Shown here piece after piece: positions 41,825-51,219 of a stretch of DNA of 64,000 nt. Below the pieces are notes generated by a model. That model saw only the letters and a program-made list of their open reading frames with translations, was not told the origin of the DNA and did no database searches. The position numbers and the translations under genes were made by a program. How positions within the stretch are numbered: the stretch's first letter is position 1; the number at the start of each line of letters is the position of its first letter. Source of the DNA: DASUPK01 sp963795665 (lineage in GTDB: Bacteria; Actinomycetota; Thermoleophilia; Solirubrobacterales; 70-9); contig CAWCIP010000005.1 in assembly GCA_963795665.1 (NCBI GenBank), forward strand, positions 372,001 to 436,000, written 5' to 3'.

Positions 41825-42793
41825 GTGGGCGATCGGAGGTTGAGGCCGGGAGACGTCGTGGAGGTGCGAGCGCCCGCTGAGATCCTGGCGACGCTGGACA
41901 GTGAGGCATCGATTGAGTCGATGCCGTTCATGCCCGAAATGCTGCAGTACGCGGGCAAGCGGTTCACCGTCTCGCGTCGCGTCGAGAAGATCTGCGACAC
42001 GGTGAGCGGTGGCCCCGCAAGGAGCCTCAGGATGCGTGACACGGTTCTGCTCGACGACCTGCGCTGTGACGGCTCGGCTCACGGAGGCTGCCAGGCCGGG
42101 TGCCGGCTCTACTGGAAGGAAGAGTGGCTTCGTCGCGTCGATCTCAGCAACGAGTGCGAGGCGGTCGCGACGGAGATGCTCTCGCCGAACTCGAACAGCT
42201 CGTGCGCGACGCGACGGTGGCAGTGCCTGGCGACAACGGCGCTCCGGTGGAGTCGTACCGATGCCAGGCGACCGAGGCCATGCGCGCGAGCGAGCCCTTG
42301 AGCAGCTGCGACATACGACAGTACGTACGGGAGCTCACCTCCGGGAACGTGGGTTGCTGCGGCTTCTTCGCGTAGCCCTGCGCGCCATCAGCACCGCGGT
42401 CCGGCGCCGGCTCCGGCTTGGGGGTTACCGGCTTCCACTGCCGTACGACGGTGTTCGCGCTCAGACGCCAGGGTGAGCTCAATCTGCAGTCCGGCGACAC
42501 GGTGGAGGTGCGCTCGCCGGAGGAGATTGCACCGACCATCGATGAGAACGGACGGACCCGCGGACTGTGGTTCGACTGGGAGATGGTCCCGTACTGCGGG
42601 GGCCGCTACCGGGTCAAGGACCGCGTGGAGCGGATCATCGACGAGCGCACCGGTCGAGATGATCGAGATATCGAGTGATTGCCTGATACTGGACGGCGTC
42701 GTATGTGGCGGAGAGTGCAGCGCCGGGCGTTGGTTCTGTCCACGGGAGATCTACCCCTATTGGCGAGAAGCGTGGCTCCGCCGCAGTGGATGA
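41825..42793 (+). pseudogene. Two-domain RCDG-type polysaccharide-locus protein, several frameshifts
   Basis: An uncharacterised family often seen in polysaccharide clusters (recalled, not searched). The first domain reads LRPGDVVEVRAPAEILATLD, FMPEMLQYAGKRFTVSRR and RCDGSAHGGCQAGC, ending with YWKEEWLRRV. A helical middle part follows in another frame (SYRCQATEAMRASEPLSSCD, RQYVRELTSGNV). A second domain repeats the plan: LQSGDTVEVRSPEEIAPTID, GLWFDWEMVPYCGGRYRVKD, GRWFCPREIYPYWREAWLRR. Frame changes are near 42165, 42370, 42410 and 42655. The two halves look like an internal duplication with conserved Cys and Trp residues. Function unknown. Confidence 0.7.
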
Positions 42794-42877
42794 TGCCGAT
42801 CCTCCGCCCTCCAGCGGGTCGGCTGCCGAAAGCACCCCGCACGCCAGCGCCCTGACCGTGGTCTCGTTCCGCGATCC

Positions 42878-43922
42878 ATGATCGCCAAGGCGGCGTCAGA
42901 GCGGAGCAGACGTCGATGTCACCGTCGGCATCCCCACCTACAACAGGTCGCGGTTGCTGGAAAGGTCCATCGCGAGCGTTTTGCGGCAGAGCTACCACCG
43001 TTTCACCTTGGTGGTGTCCGACAACGCATCGGACGATGACACCGCCGGCGTCGTGTCCTCCTTTCGTGATCCGAGGGTCGTCTATCGGCCGCTTAAGCGC
43101 AACATCGGCAGGGCCGCGAATATCAACCGATTGATCGAGCTTGCCGAGACTGAGTTCATGGTGCTGCTCGGAGACGATGATCAGCTCCATCCCGAGCATC
43201 TCTCCCGTACGGTCGAGGCGCTCAAGCGTTGGCCGACTGTAGGCGTGGCCCACACCGGCTGCGTGATCGTCGACATCCATGCCAACACCTTGGTCTCGCA
43301 CCATCGTCTTGTCGAGACGCAAGATCCGATCGCGGTCGAATCCGGAGTGCAGTTCCTCGAGCGGAGCATGAAGTCGGGGTGGACGGTGTGTTTCCCTTCG
43401 GCCACCTTCCGCAGGGAGGCTCTGGTCGGCGGAGGAGGGCTGCGGCCGGAGGACGGCACCATCGACGATATTCCGCTCCTGATGCGGATCGCGACCGACT
43501 GGGACTTCGCCTATCTCAACCTGCCCCTGGCCATCATCACGGCTCACGTCGGAGGCTTCGTCGTCTTCGCTCGGCTCGTTCACGCCCAACGGGTTTCGGG
43601 GCTCACGCTCGTTGCCCGACATGCTCTACGAGCGAAGGCGGAGGTTCCTCGCTGAGGCCGACCTTCCGGAGGCCGAGGCGGGACGATTGGCTCGGATCGC
43701 CGAGAAAATGTATCGACGCGACGTGCTCGCTGCCTCTCAATGCGCGCCGATACAGGCGATGGTCAAAGGGCGATCTTCAAGGCGCTCGCCAGGGAGATCC
43801 GGCGGGATCGTCGCCTGTGGCTGGATCCGCGGACCGGGCGCTTCGTCATCGGCCAGCTCGGGGGTCGCCGAGTCCGCGATGGCGTGCGACGACTGCGATC
43901 CGCTACAGCGCACCGTGGATAG
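42878..43922 (+). pseudogene. Family 2 glycosyltransferase, frameshifted
   Basis: The core reads DVTVGIPTYNRSRLLERSIA, QSYHRFTLVVSDNASDDDTA and MVLLGDDDQLHPEHLSRTVE, the nucleotide-sugar binding part of a GT-A inverting transferase. A single frame is intact from 42906 to about 43550. Before it, no start codon lies in frame; the ATG at 42878 would need an indel. After VGGFVVFA the C-terminal helices continue in two other frames (SLPDMLYERRRRFLAEADLP; GQRAIFKALAREIRRDRRLW). At least three indels. Confidence 0.75.
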
Positions 43923-45419
43923 GCACGCGCACTGCCGCGATCAGTTTGGTCGCAGTCGCCGGTCCGAGTCCACGAACCATCGCGAGAAGCTGGCGCGCGG
44001 TAGTTGGCGCGATCAGGAACAGAGCGGATACATAGACGACGGCCCCGACAGCGATCGAGAGCGCCACGCGAGGCTCGAGTTCGACGGCCCCCCGCCTGCA
44101 GAGCCTGGCGCACGAACACGACGGCAATGCCCGCCGTGGCGGAGGAGATCGCGATCTCCCGCAGGCGTCCGAGCACGTGCAGTGGCTTCAACGAAAGCTC
44201 ACGCGTCGTGAGCAGGAACGATGGGATCTCGCCACAGATCAGCGCAGCGAGACTGTAGGCAACGGCGACGCCCTCGACCCCGTACGCGCTCCCAAACCAG
44301 ATGCTGGGCGGTAGGGCAATCAGCACACATGCGTTGAGGATCATGCCTATGTGTGGCTTGCCGGCTGCATCCAGGACCGAGCTGTTCCACGTTTGAAGCG
44401 CTCGGGACATGAAGAACACAGCCAGAATCTGGACGACACGAACAGCCGGAACTCCATTGCGCACCGAAGGCTAGGGGGATCATATCCGGTGCAATCGCGA
44501 TCAGGAGAACAAGGGCAGGGAGCACCACGCCACCCACCAGCATCAACCCGTTCAACCAGACCTCCGCGATGCGCTCCCGATCGTCACGGATCCGTGCGAA
44601 CGCTGCATAGATCACCCGTGCCAGCGGAGCTGAGAGCAGAGACCGCGGGAAGGACCACGATCGCCATCGAGAAATTCCAGATCCCGAGCGCGTGAATCCC
44701 GACGAGATCTCCGACCAGTAGCGGCGGCGATGAGCGCCTGGAACGCGAAGAGAACGGCCGCACCGGTGAACGGCATGGCGAACTTCGCGAGAGAGCGGAA
44801 GGCGGTCTGCGAGAACTCGAGGGACGGGCGCCAGCGCGCGGCTACGACGAAGAATGCGGACATGGTTGAGGCAAGGACCAGCTGCTGAAGCACGAGAGCC
44901 CAGGCTCCAGCGCCGATGGAAGCGGCAGCGACCGCGCAGACCATTGCGATCATCGACGCGGACACGCTGGCGCCCTGGATCACGCCGAAGCTCATCGACC
45001 TTGTCAGAAGCGCGTTGCTGGCGGAACCGGCGGCGACGAGGAGCAAGGTCAGCCCACCCGCGATCAGAAGGGGGCCACCGCGGGCTCGCCGAGAGCCAGC
45101 GCGGCGGGGTAGGCGGCCAGAGCAGCGAAGTCCCGATCCGATCGCCCCCGCTCCAAGGGCAGCACCAGCACGCGGTCGACGCCCAGCGCTGGGATGCAGT
45201 CCTGGCCTGAACGAGCGCGGTGCCGAACCCGAAATCGCCGAGAGTCATCGAAAACGATGCGAGCGTGACGGCAAGAGCTGCGAGGCCGTAGTCGTCGGGT
45301 GTCAGCAGCCGGGCGAGGACGACCACTCCGACGAGCCGGACGGACTGGATCGCGACCTGCGAGCCGATCGCCCAGATGGCGCCGCGCTTGAGCGAGCGCC
45401 CGATATCGTGCGGCGCCAC
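43903..45419 (-). pseudogene. Wzx-type polysaccharide flippase (MOP superfamily), many frameshifts
   Basis: The N-terminal part is a typical oligosaccharide flippase: GAIWAIGSQVAIQSVRLVGV, VVLARLLTPDDYGLAALAVT, LASFSMTLGDFGFGTALVQ. Further helices continue in other frames (SMSFGVIQGASVSASMIAMV; SLAKFAMPFTGAAVLFAFQA; VRVVQILAVFFMSRALQTW; VEGVAVAYSLAALICGEIPS; SIAVGAVVYVSALFLIAPTT). At least five indels are needed. The flippase would export lipid-linked repeat units. If truly dead, export must use another protein. Confidence 0.75.
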
Positions 45420-45499
45420 ATCTGGCACCGGCTGCGCAACCAGGGCACGCTGACTATCCGGTGGGGACCCGGACTTCAGGCCGATCATCAGGCGCGGAG

Positions 45500-45592
45500 A
45501 CCGGGCCACCCTCGGACGTGGCCGGCCCGCTTTGGTATGGGAACCAGCAGCGAGCCGATGTGGCCGTTATGACCGGTGACGAGAACGCGCAA
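45500..45592 (-). pseudogene. Duplicated 5' end of the NDP-sugar epimerase gene
   Basis: From a TTG start, LRVLVTGHNGHIGSLLVPIP-KRAGH is nearly the same as the first 24 residues of the intact epimerase at 47517-48557 (LRVLVTGHNGYIGSVLVPLL). The sequence ahead of the start is also similar (ribosome site GGAGG). After RAGH the homology ends and the flippase region begins. It is a small recombination scar or a transplanted leader. Confidence 0.75.
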
Positions 45593-45767
45593 AGAGCCTC
45601 CTAGCAACGCAGTGACGTGCCACCGTCTGGTGGCTGAAACAACCTGTGTGAAGAGAACGTTCCGGCCCAGTCGGCTCTTCTGCGGCTGCACCCCTCAGCC
45701 GCCCGACGGTGAATCTGAGTGCAGGCTCGTTGTAACGGACGGGCGCCCGGTCACGACAGGGAGCGGG

Positions 45768-46931
45768 TTACCCGGCGGTCGGCGTTCGTATCTCGATGCT
45801 GTGACGGATTGAACGGACGAGTCGGCCTCTGCCGAGGCGACCCCGGAGGCGTCTGAGCGCCTGGGGCGCTGTACACGCAAGCGAGCGCGATAGCGACTCG
45901 AGGCGGCCGAGCACACGGGCGTCGGTGGCCGGTTGGGTTTCGATCAAGGTTTCGAGCGCTCTCAGAAACCGGTCACCGGCCTCCCTCTGGCTCGGCCATG
46001 CACGAGCCGTCTCGAGGGCTCCTGATTGCATCCTGTCCATGAGGTCGCGGTCGTTGAGCAGCTCTTCGAGGTGCTTCCCGGCGGCCACGAAGTCAGGGGC
46101 CGGCGCAAGCAATGCATTGCGTCCGTGTTGGGCGTACTCCGTTATGGCGGTGCCCGGCCCATCGAAGGCCACCACCGTTCCGCCGCAGTGAAACATCTCG
46201 AGGGGCGGCAGGCCGAATCCCTCGACCAAGCTGAGCTTGAGCAGAATGTCGCAAGATCGATAGACAGCGGCCGTGTCGGTCGATGGGAGACACGAGAAGA
46301 CTCGGTCGACGCCCGATACCGAGCCGACGTCGGTAGAGGTGAGAAGCCACGTTTCGTCGGACAACGAGCGTGCCAGTCGGAGGGCGGGAACAACGTTCTT
46401 GTGCCACACGCCCAGCGGTCCCTCAACGAGGACACGAACACGGTCGCTTCGGGGCGCAACAGTGTGCCCCTCGGGACGAAATATCGACTTGTCGAGACCA
46501 TTGGGCACGACGACAAGCGATCGGCCGTATTCAAGGTGGAACTGCTCTCTGAGCCAGTGCGAGACCGTGATGCCGGGAAGCGGAACTCGATAGGCGTCTT
46601 GTGCCAGGGCGCGTTGGGGTTCGTTGCGGTGATAAATGCGATCCTCCATGCCTTGGAGGAACCGTGCGTGTCTGCTCGCGCTGAGCTGCGGTAGCAATAG
46701 GGTGTCCTGCCACCACGACGCGATCGCTAGGTCGTAGTCCTTATCTGCTGCCTGAGAGAGGGAAACGACTCGAGCCCCTTCGATGCCAGAAGTGTCTGAT
46801 TCGGCAGGCATACCTTCGGTCACCGCGATAGTCACCTCGTGGCCAGCCGCCGAGGCCGTGCGGGCGTGCGCCAGGATGACGGAATTACCACCGCCGATAC
46901 CAAGGTCGGGAATGAGAAAAGCGATCCTCAA
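45768..46931 (-). CDS. GT4-type glycosyltransferase (GT-B fold)
   Basis: A 387-residue retaining glycosyltransferase. N-terminus LRIAFLIPDLGIGGGNSVIL is the acceptor domain; VVPNGLDKSIFRPEG is the linker, and KLSLVEGFGLPPLEMFHCGG is the E-x7-E donor-binding motif. It transfers a sugar to the lipid-linked repeat. The start is a TTG that overlaps the upstream stop (TTGA); a longer frame exists without coding character. Third gene of an intact minus-strand unit. Confidence 0.85.
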   Translation of the reverse strand: MRIAFLIPDLGIGGGNSVILAHARTASAAGHEVTIAVTEGMPAESDTSGIEGARVVSLSQAADKDYDLAIASWWQDTLLLPQLSASRHARFLQGMEDRIYHRNEPQRALAQDAYRVPLPGITVSHWLREQFHLEYGRSLVVVPNGLDKSIFRPEGHTVAPRSDRVRVLVEGPLGVWHKNVVPALRLARSLSDETWLLTSTDVGSVSGVDRVFSCLPSTDTAAVYRSCDILLKLSLVEGFGLPPLEMFHCGGTVVAFDGPGTAITEYAQHGRNALLAPAPDFVAAGKHLEELLNDRDLMDRMQSGALETARAWPSQREAGDRFLRALETLIETQPATDARVLGRLESLSRSLACTAPQALRRLRGRLGRGRLVRSIRHSIEIRTPTAG

Positions 46932-47479
46932 GTCGCAAGCCGGCCGTTCCGCGGGTGATCGGGCCAAGCGCAATCTCGCTCGGAGATGATGCGCTCCGCG
47001 GCGGGGGGCCACTCGATAGCCAGCGCCGGATCGTCCCAGCGAACACCGCGGGCGGCGTCTGGCACGTAGTGGTGCGACATCTGGTACAGGACCTCGGTGT
47101 CGTCCTCGAGGGTCTGGTAGCCCTGCGCGAATCCCTCGGGCACGTAGGCGAGACGCTCGCTATGCGCGCTCAACTCGACGCCGAGCCACTCGTCGCAGGT
47201 CGGCGATCCCGGTCGCAAATCCGCCATCACGAGGAAGATCGACCCGTGCGTGCAGCGCACAAGCTTAATCTCGCGATGAGGCGCCTCCTGGAAGTGCAGG
47301 CCACGAAGGGTGTGACGCCGTGGGCTGTAGATGGTGCTGCTCTGCACGACGCGCATTGGCAGCCCCTGATCGGCGAATTCCCGCTCACAGAAGGTCCGCG
47401 CGAGGAAGCCGCGCTCGTCGCCGTGACGCTCCACGTCGATCAGGAAGGCGCCCTCGAGTCGGGTGGGAGTGAAGATCAT
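46928..47479 (-). CDS. dTDP-4-dehydrorhamnose 3,5-epimerase family protein
   Basis: A 183-residue cupin of the RmlC family: RLEGAFLIDVERHGDERGFL, the catalytic His in TLRGLHFQEAPHREIKLVRC, and YVPEGFAQGYQTLEDDTEV. The usual Tyr near the C-terminal sheet is in LYQMSHHYVPD. It epimerises C3/C5 of a 4-keto-6-deoxy sugar. Homologs start at MIFTPTRLEG, hence the ATG chosen; an upstream ATG at 47557 would overlap the epimerase gene by 41 bases. Sits between the epimerase and GT4 genes. Confidence 0.87.
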   Translation of the reverse strand: MIFTPTRLEGAFLIDVERHGDERGFLARTFCEREFADQGLPMRVVQSSTIYSPRRHTLRGLHFQEAPHREIKLVRCTHGSIFLVMADLRPGSPTCDEWLGVELSAHSERLAYVPEGFAQGYQTLEDDTEVLYQMSHHYVPDAARGVRWDDPALAIEWPPAAERIISERDCAWPDHPRNGRLAT

Positions 47480-47516
47480 CGCGCCGCCGCTTGGAGCCAT
47501 TGCGTGCAGAACACGA

Positions 47517-48557
47517 TCAAGCCGCCCCGACTGGGAGCCGCCATCGGAGCTCGTCATCGAGCCGACCGGCCTCCTGCAGCTCGCGGACCCGACCGATTCG
47601 CAGGTACCGGCTGCCGGTGAACTGGTCGAAGGTCAAACCGTGGCGCACGTAGGCGCCGTGGAGCTGCTCGACCCCGCGACTCACCGTCCAGTGTGGCTCG
47701 AACTCGGGAAGTGCTCGGGCGATCTTCGAGCAGTCCACCCGATAGGAGCGCTCGTCCGGCCCGCCCCCGGCCGCGAACGACGCGTGCGCGCCGGGAACGA
47801 TCTCCTCGACGATCTCGGCCAGATCCCGGATGCGGTAGTTCTCGGCGCTTGCGCCGACGTTGAAGGCCTCGTCGTGGACGAGCTCGCGAGGGGCGCGGAG
47901 GACTGCGAGAAAGGCGCCGGCGATGTCCTCGACGTGCACGAGCGGGCGCCACGGCGTCCCGTCGCTCTGGATCAGGACCTCCCCAGTCGTGTGGGCATAT
48001 CCGACGAGGTTGTTGACCACCACGTCGACGCGCAACCGCGGCGAGACACCGTATGCGGTCGAGTTGCGCAGGAAGGTGGGACTGAACGAGTCGTCGGCGA
48101 GCCTCGAGATGTCCCTCTCGGCGAGCACCTTGGAGTGGCCGTAGGGCGTCACGGGTGCGAATTCGGCGCTCTCGTCGAGCATCTCCTCGCCGGCCTTGCC
48201 GTAGAGGCTGCACGACGACGAGAACAGAAAGCGCGACACCCCGGCCTCCTTGGCTTTCTCGGCAACCCGCACCGAGGCCAGATGGTTGATCTCGTACGTC
48301 GCCTCCGGATTGAGGTCCCCGACAGGGTCGTTGCAGACCGCGGCGAGGTGGATTACCGCGTCGAAGCCGACCAGGTCCTCACTCTCGATGTCGCGGACGT
48401 CCATCCGCAGGCAGTCGACCTCAGGCGGTTCGGGGCCGAACGTGCAGGCGGCGAACAGGTCGGAGTCGACTCCGAAGGTCTCGTGTCCGGCCCGCTTCAG
48501 CAAAGGGACCAGCACCGAGCCGATGTAGCCGTTGTGACCGGTTACGAGTACGCGCAA
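47517..48557 (-). CDS. NAD-dependent NDP-sugar epimerase/dehydratase
   Basis: A 346-residue extended SDR: RVLVTGHNGYIGSVLVPLLK (NAD motif), VIHLAAVCNDPVGDL, SSSCSLYGKA, and PYGHSKVLAE with the Tyr-x3-Lys pair. It acts on a nucleotide-activated sugar, upstream of the RmlC-like protein and GT4 gene. TTG start, ribosome site GGAGG seven bases ahead. Two fragments of this gene lie on both sides of it (at 45500 and 49231), so the locus has been rearranged. Confidence 0.88.
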   Translation of the reverse strand: MRVLVTGHNGYIGSVLVPLLKRAGHETFGVDSDLFAACTFGPEPPEVDCLRMDVRDIESEDLVGFDAVIHLAAVCNDPVGDLNPEATYEINHLASVRVAEKAKEAGVSRFLFSSSCSLYGKAGEEMLDESAEFAPVTPYGHSKVLAERDISRLADDSFSPTFLRNSTAYGVSPRLRVDVVVNNLVGYAHTTGEVLIQSDGTPWRPLVHVEDIAGAFLAVLRAPRELVHDEAFNVGASAENYRIRDLAEIVEEIVPGAHASFAAGGGPDERSYRVDCSKIARALPEFEPHWTVSRGVEQLHGAYVRHGLTFDQFTGSRYLRIGRVRELQEAGRLDDELRWRLPVGAA

Positions 48558-48583
48558 GGGAACCTCCTATATCGAATGCGCAA

Positions 48584-49230
48584 TCAATTGCTGCCAAGCG
48601 CCCGAGGTTGCCTCGGGCGACCCGGCCGCTCGTGGAAAGAACGCCGCAGCGCCCGCGCAACTTGCGCATCAGCCCTCGCCCGGAGCCGATAGGTCAGCGC
48701 CCACGCTGCCGGCGAGAGGCCGAAGGGGAAACCCTGAACGACGCGCCGTCTGAACAGTCGGCCCGGCTCGTCCCAGAGGTGCTGCATCGACTCGAGCAGG
48801 CTGAGGGTGGACGTTTCGCGCTTCAACGGCCCGATCGAAACCGAGGCGCTGAGGCGCCGCGGGTGCTCGCGGCTGCTCCCCTCGCGAGGAAGCTGAACGA
48901 TATCCCGACCCCCACGAACCAGGTTTAGGGCATCTCGGACCGCAGCGAGCTAATCAGCCGCTCCTGCTTAGGAAAGCCGAGACCGACCCGAGCCGGGTGC
49001 CCTGAAGCGCCTCCTTGATCCTGCCGAGCTCCTCGGGATCGTCCTCGTATCCAAATGGGGGGCAGTGGGACTTCACACTCTGAAGATCGGGAACCGAGCC
49101 TGGAGTCGCCCAGCGGCGGCTGCGGCCACGCCGGGATTTCCTCCGAGGAGTAAGACCGGCATCCCGGTTGAGCAGCTCCCGGCTCTCGGGAATCGCGGTG
49201 AAGTGGCGAGGGATGTGACGAGGCGCCGGG
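48584..49230 (-). pseudogene. WecG/TagA/CpsF-type glycosyltransferase remnant, 5' truncated and frameshifted
   Basis: Segments in three frames align in order with the GT26 family. HFTAIPESRELLNRDAG is upstream, then VLLLGGNPGVAAAAAGRLQA, then SHCPPFGYEDDPEELGRIKE and VGLGFPKQERLISSLRSEMP, then WFVGVGISFSFLA and finally MQHLWDEPGRLFRRRVVQGF. Family members end with the same W-GVGISF and RLFRR elements. The N-terminal half is missing where the sequence meets the epimerase fragment at 49231. Probably dead. Confidence 0.65.
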
Positions 49231-49290
49231 TTCGCCGCCGTGACTCCCTACGGCGAGTCGAAGGTGCTCGCCGAGCGAGACATCTCGAGC
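49231..49290 (+). pseudogene. Internal fragment of the epimerase gene, opposite strand
   Basis: FAAVTPYGESKVLAERDISS on the plus strand matches the FAPVTPYGHSKVLAERDISR segment of the intact epimerase, which is on the minus strand. Similarity is limited to about 20 codons. It marks the point where the WecG remnant has been cut. Confidence 0.65.
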
Positions 49291-49330
49291 AGCGGCTGGG
49301 CCTCGGCGCTCGCGGTTTCGCTGACGACCG

Positions 49331-50341
49331 TCAAGATCGGGCCACCCCCCCGGCGGGGGGGACACATGCTCGTCGCCGGGCATCCGGTTTGAAGCCGCGG
49401 GTGACGAACGGCGGATCGTCGGCGAGCGTCGTCACCCTGCGCGCCGCGCCGGCGAGCAGGTGGCCGAGCGTGAGCTCGTCAGCTTCGGTAGGTACAGAGA
49501 GGGCACGGTTGCCGAGCTCCTTCGCGATCTGGGTCTGGTGATCGTCAACGTGCTCGCCCATGGCGTGGCGGCGGGGCACGAGCACCGGGCACTTGCCCGT
49601 CTCGAGAGTGACAAGGGCGGCGCCGACTCCCGCGTGGGCAACGACTGCATCCGCCTCTCGAATGGCTTGGATCAAGTCGCGCTCGGGTATCGCGCGCTGG
49701 CCGTCGATCCCGAGACCGCCGGTATCGGTGTCGCCCGTCTGCCACAGCACGTCGGTCTCGGACGGCAGGATCGCCAGCAGACGCCGTACCAGCCGCTCGA
49801 ACCCGTACCCGCGGTAGGTGCCCAGCGTGACCACCACCTTACGAAGCCGGATCGGGGGGTGTGCTCCGTCCTCGTCGGGTTCGAATGAATCGAACACCGA
49901 GCCGCGGTAGTGCCACCCGCCGCTTGCCCAGTTTGAGTACTGCGCATAGAGCCGGACACCTGGTATTCGGCTGATCGCGCGTCCGGTCGCCGACGGCCCC
50001 TCGCTGCGCGCGGCGCTCTCGATGTAGTGGCAGTCGAGCCGTCGTGCTCGGGCCAAGGCGAAGAACGGAAGGGCCATCGAAGATCCCGTGCTCACCACCG
50101 TGTCGATCGCGTGATCGCGGAGGATGCGGCGGGCGGCGGGCAGGTTGCGCAGCAGATTGACCGGGTCGCGTCCGCCGACGAAGCGCACGAAGTCGACCTC
50201 CTCGCCGTCGAGCAGCGATCGACTCTGCGGAGTGTCGAAGGTTACCCACCGGTAGGGACCGTCGATGCCCGACAGCCGCCGATGCAGCCGATGCAGCTGC
50301 TTGAGATGCCCACCGGTCGATGCTGCGAGCAGGGTGGTCAG
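49331..50341 (-). CDS. Glycosyltransferase, Alg14-Alg13 (PssD-PssE) fusion type
   Basis: A glycosyltransferase of about 336 residues joining both halves of the Alg13/Alg14 enzyme. The N-terminal half has LLAASTGGHLKQLHRLHRRL, FVGGRDPVNLLRNLPAARRI and TGSSMALPFFALARARRLDC. The C-terminal half has VVVTLGTYRGYGFERLVRRL and AVVAHAGVGAALVTLETGKC (donor site). The protein starts before the GTG at 50188: a CTG at 50341 overlaps the previous stop as CTGA after a GGGGTGA ribosome site. It would transfer a sugar (often glucuronate or GlcNAc) to a lipid-linked sugar. The C-terminal tail near 49331 is Gly/Pro-rich and may be misread. Confidence 0.78.
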   Translation of the reverse strand: MTTLLAASTGGHLKQLHRLHRRLSGIDGPYRWVTFDTPQSRSLLDGEEVDFVRFVGGRDPVNLLRNLPAARRILRDHAIDTVVSTGSSMALPFFALARARRLDCHYIESAARSEGPSATGRAISRIPGVRLYAQYSNWASGGWHYRGSVFDSFEPDEDGAHPPIRLRKVVVTLGTYRGYGFERLVRRLLAILPSETDVLWQTGDTDTGGLGIDGQRAIPERDLIQAIREADAVVAHAGVGAALVTLETGKCPVLVPRRHAMGEHVDDHQTQIAKELGNRALSVPTEADELTLGHLLAGAARRVTTLADDPPFVTRGFKPDARRRACVPPAGGVARS

Positions 50342-51212
50342 TTGCGCTCACCCCAGTACTCGGACACCAGCTCGCTGGTGCTCTGGATGTTCCGCCTGCT
50401 CGATGCGCCGAAGACGATCGACTTCGACGTTGGGCTGCGCGCAGACCCACTCGATCGCCTCTCGGGCCGGGATCGCCCCCGAGGCGAAGACCGACATCGC
50501 CACGGCGCGGAACCGGCGCTCGCGCAGCGCGTCTCGTAGGCCTCGACCCCGCCGCACATCCGGAATCCGATCTTGTTGATGTTCGAGCAGACGATCGGGT
50601 TGTCGATCCCGACGCTCCTCGAGCACGTCGAGCAGCGCCGGCAGGTTCATCGTGATGAAGCCCGGCTCGGCGTCGTAGCGGCCTCGCACGTGGTCGGCGA
50701 AGATCCGGAACGCGTCCTTGAACCCAGGCCGAGCAGCAGGTCGACGACGACGTTCTGCAGGAAGACGACCGGGGTCCGCAGCCCGTCGAACATCTTCATC
50801 TCGGCGTCGACCAGCAGCGTGGTGATCCCCTCGATGTCCTTCATCGCCAGCGGACGGCCGCCCCGCATCGCCGCGTCCAGCAGGCCTTCGTCGGGAAGGA
50901 AGCGCCTGACCGCGCCGAGCATGCCGTCGTCGGTCACCGCGTTCGCGTACTTGTGCGCATAGGGCATGCAGGGATAGAACGAGAAGTCGTCATAGCGGTC
51001 CGGGATGCGCTCGCACGTGGTCGCAGATCTGCGGCGATCCGGTCATGCGTCGTGCACATGAAGGTGCGGATCCCCTCGTCGTACGCTGCATCGAGTACGT
51101 CGATCGACCGCGTCCAGCGATCCTGGAAGCGCAGCGCCTGGGCCCGCGCCTTCTCCTCGGACATGTGATTGACGCCGAAGAACTGGTTGTCGCCGAACAG
51201 CAGCCGGTCCAT
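50338..51212 (-). pseudogene. Uncharacterised protein (LLFGDNQFFG type), many frameshifts
   Basis: Begins MDRLLFGDNQFFGVNHMSEE, continues DVLDAAYDEGIRTFMCTTHD, then in other frames YDDFSFYPCMPYAHKYANAV, AMKDIEGITTLLVDAEMKMF, GRYDAEPGFITMNLPALLDV and ends FGASSRRNIQSTSELVSEYW. Similar proteins accompany polysaccharide genes, and the fold looks like an aldo-keto-reductase-type barrel, but I cannot name a reaction. Five or more indels. Its stop overlaps the next gene. Confidence 0.65.
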
Positions 51213-51219
51213 CCGAGCC

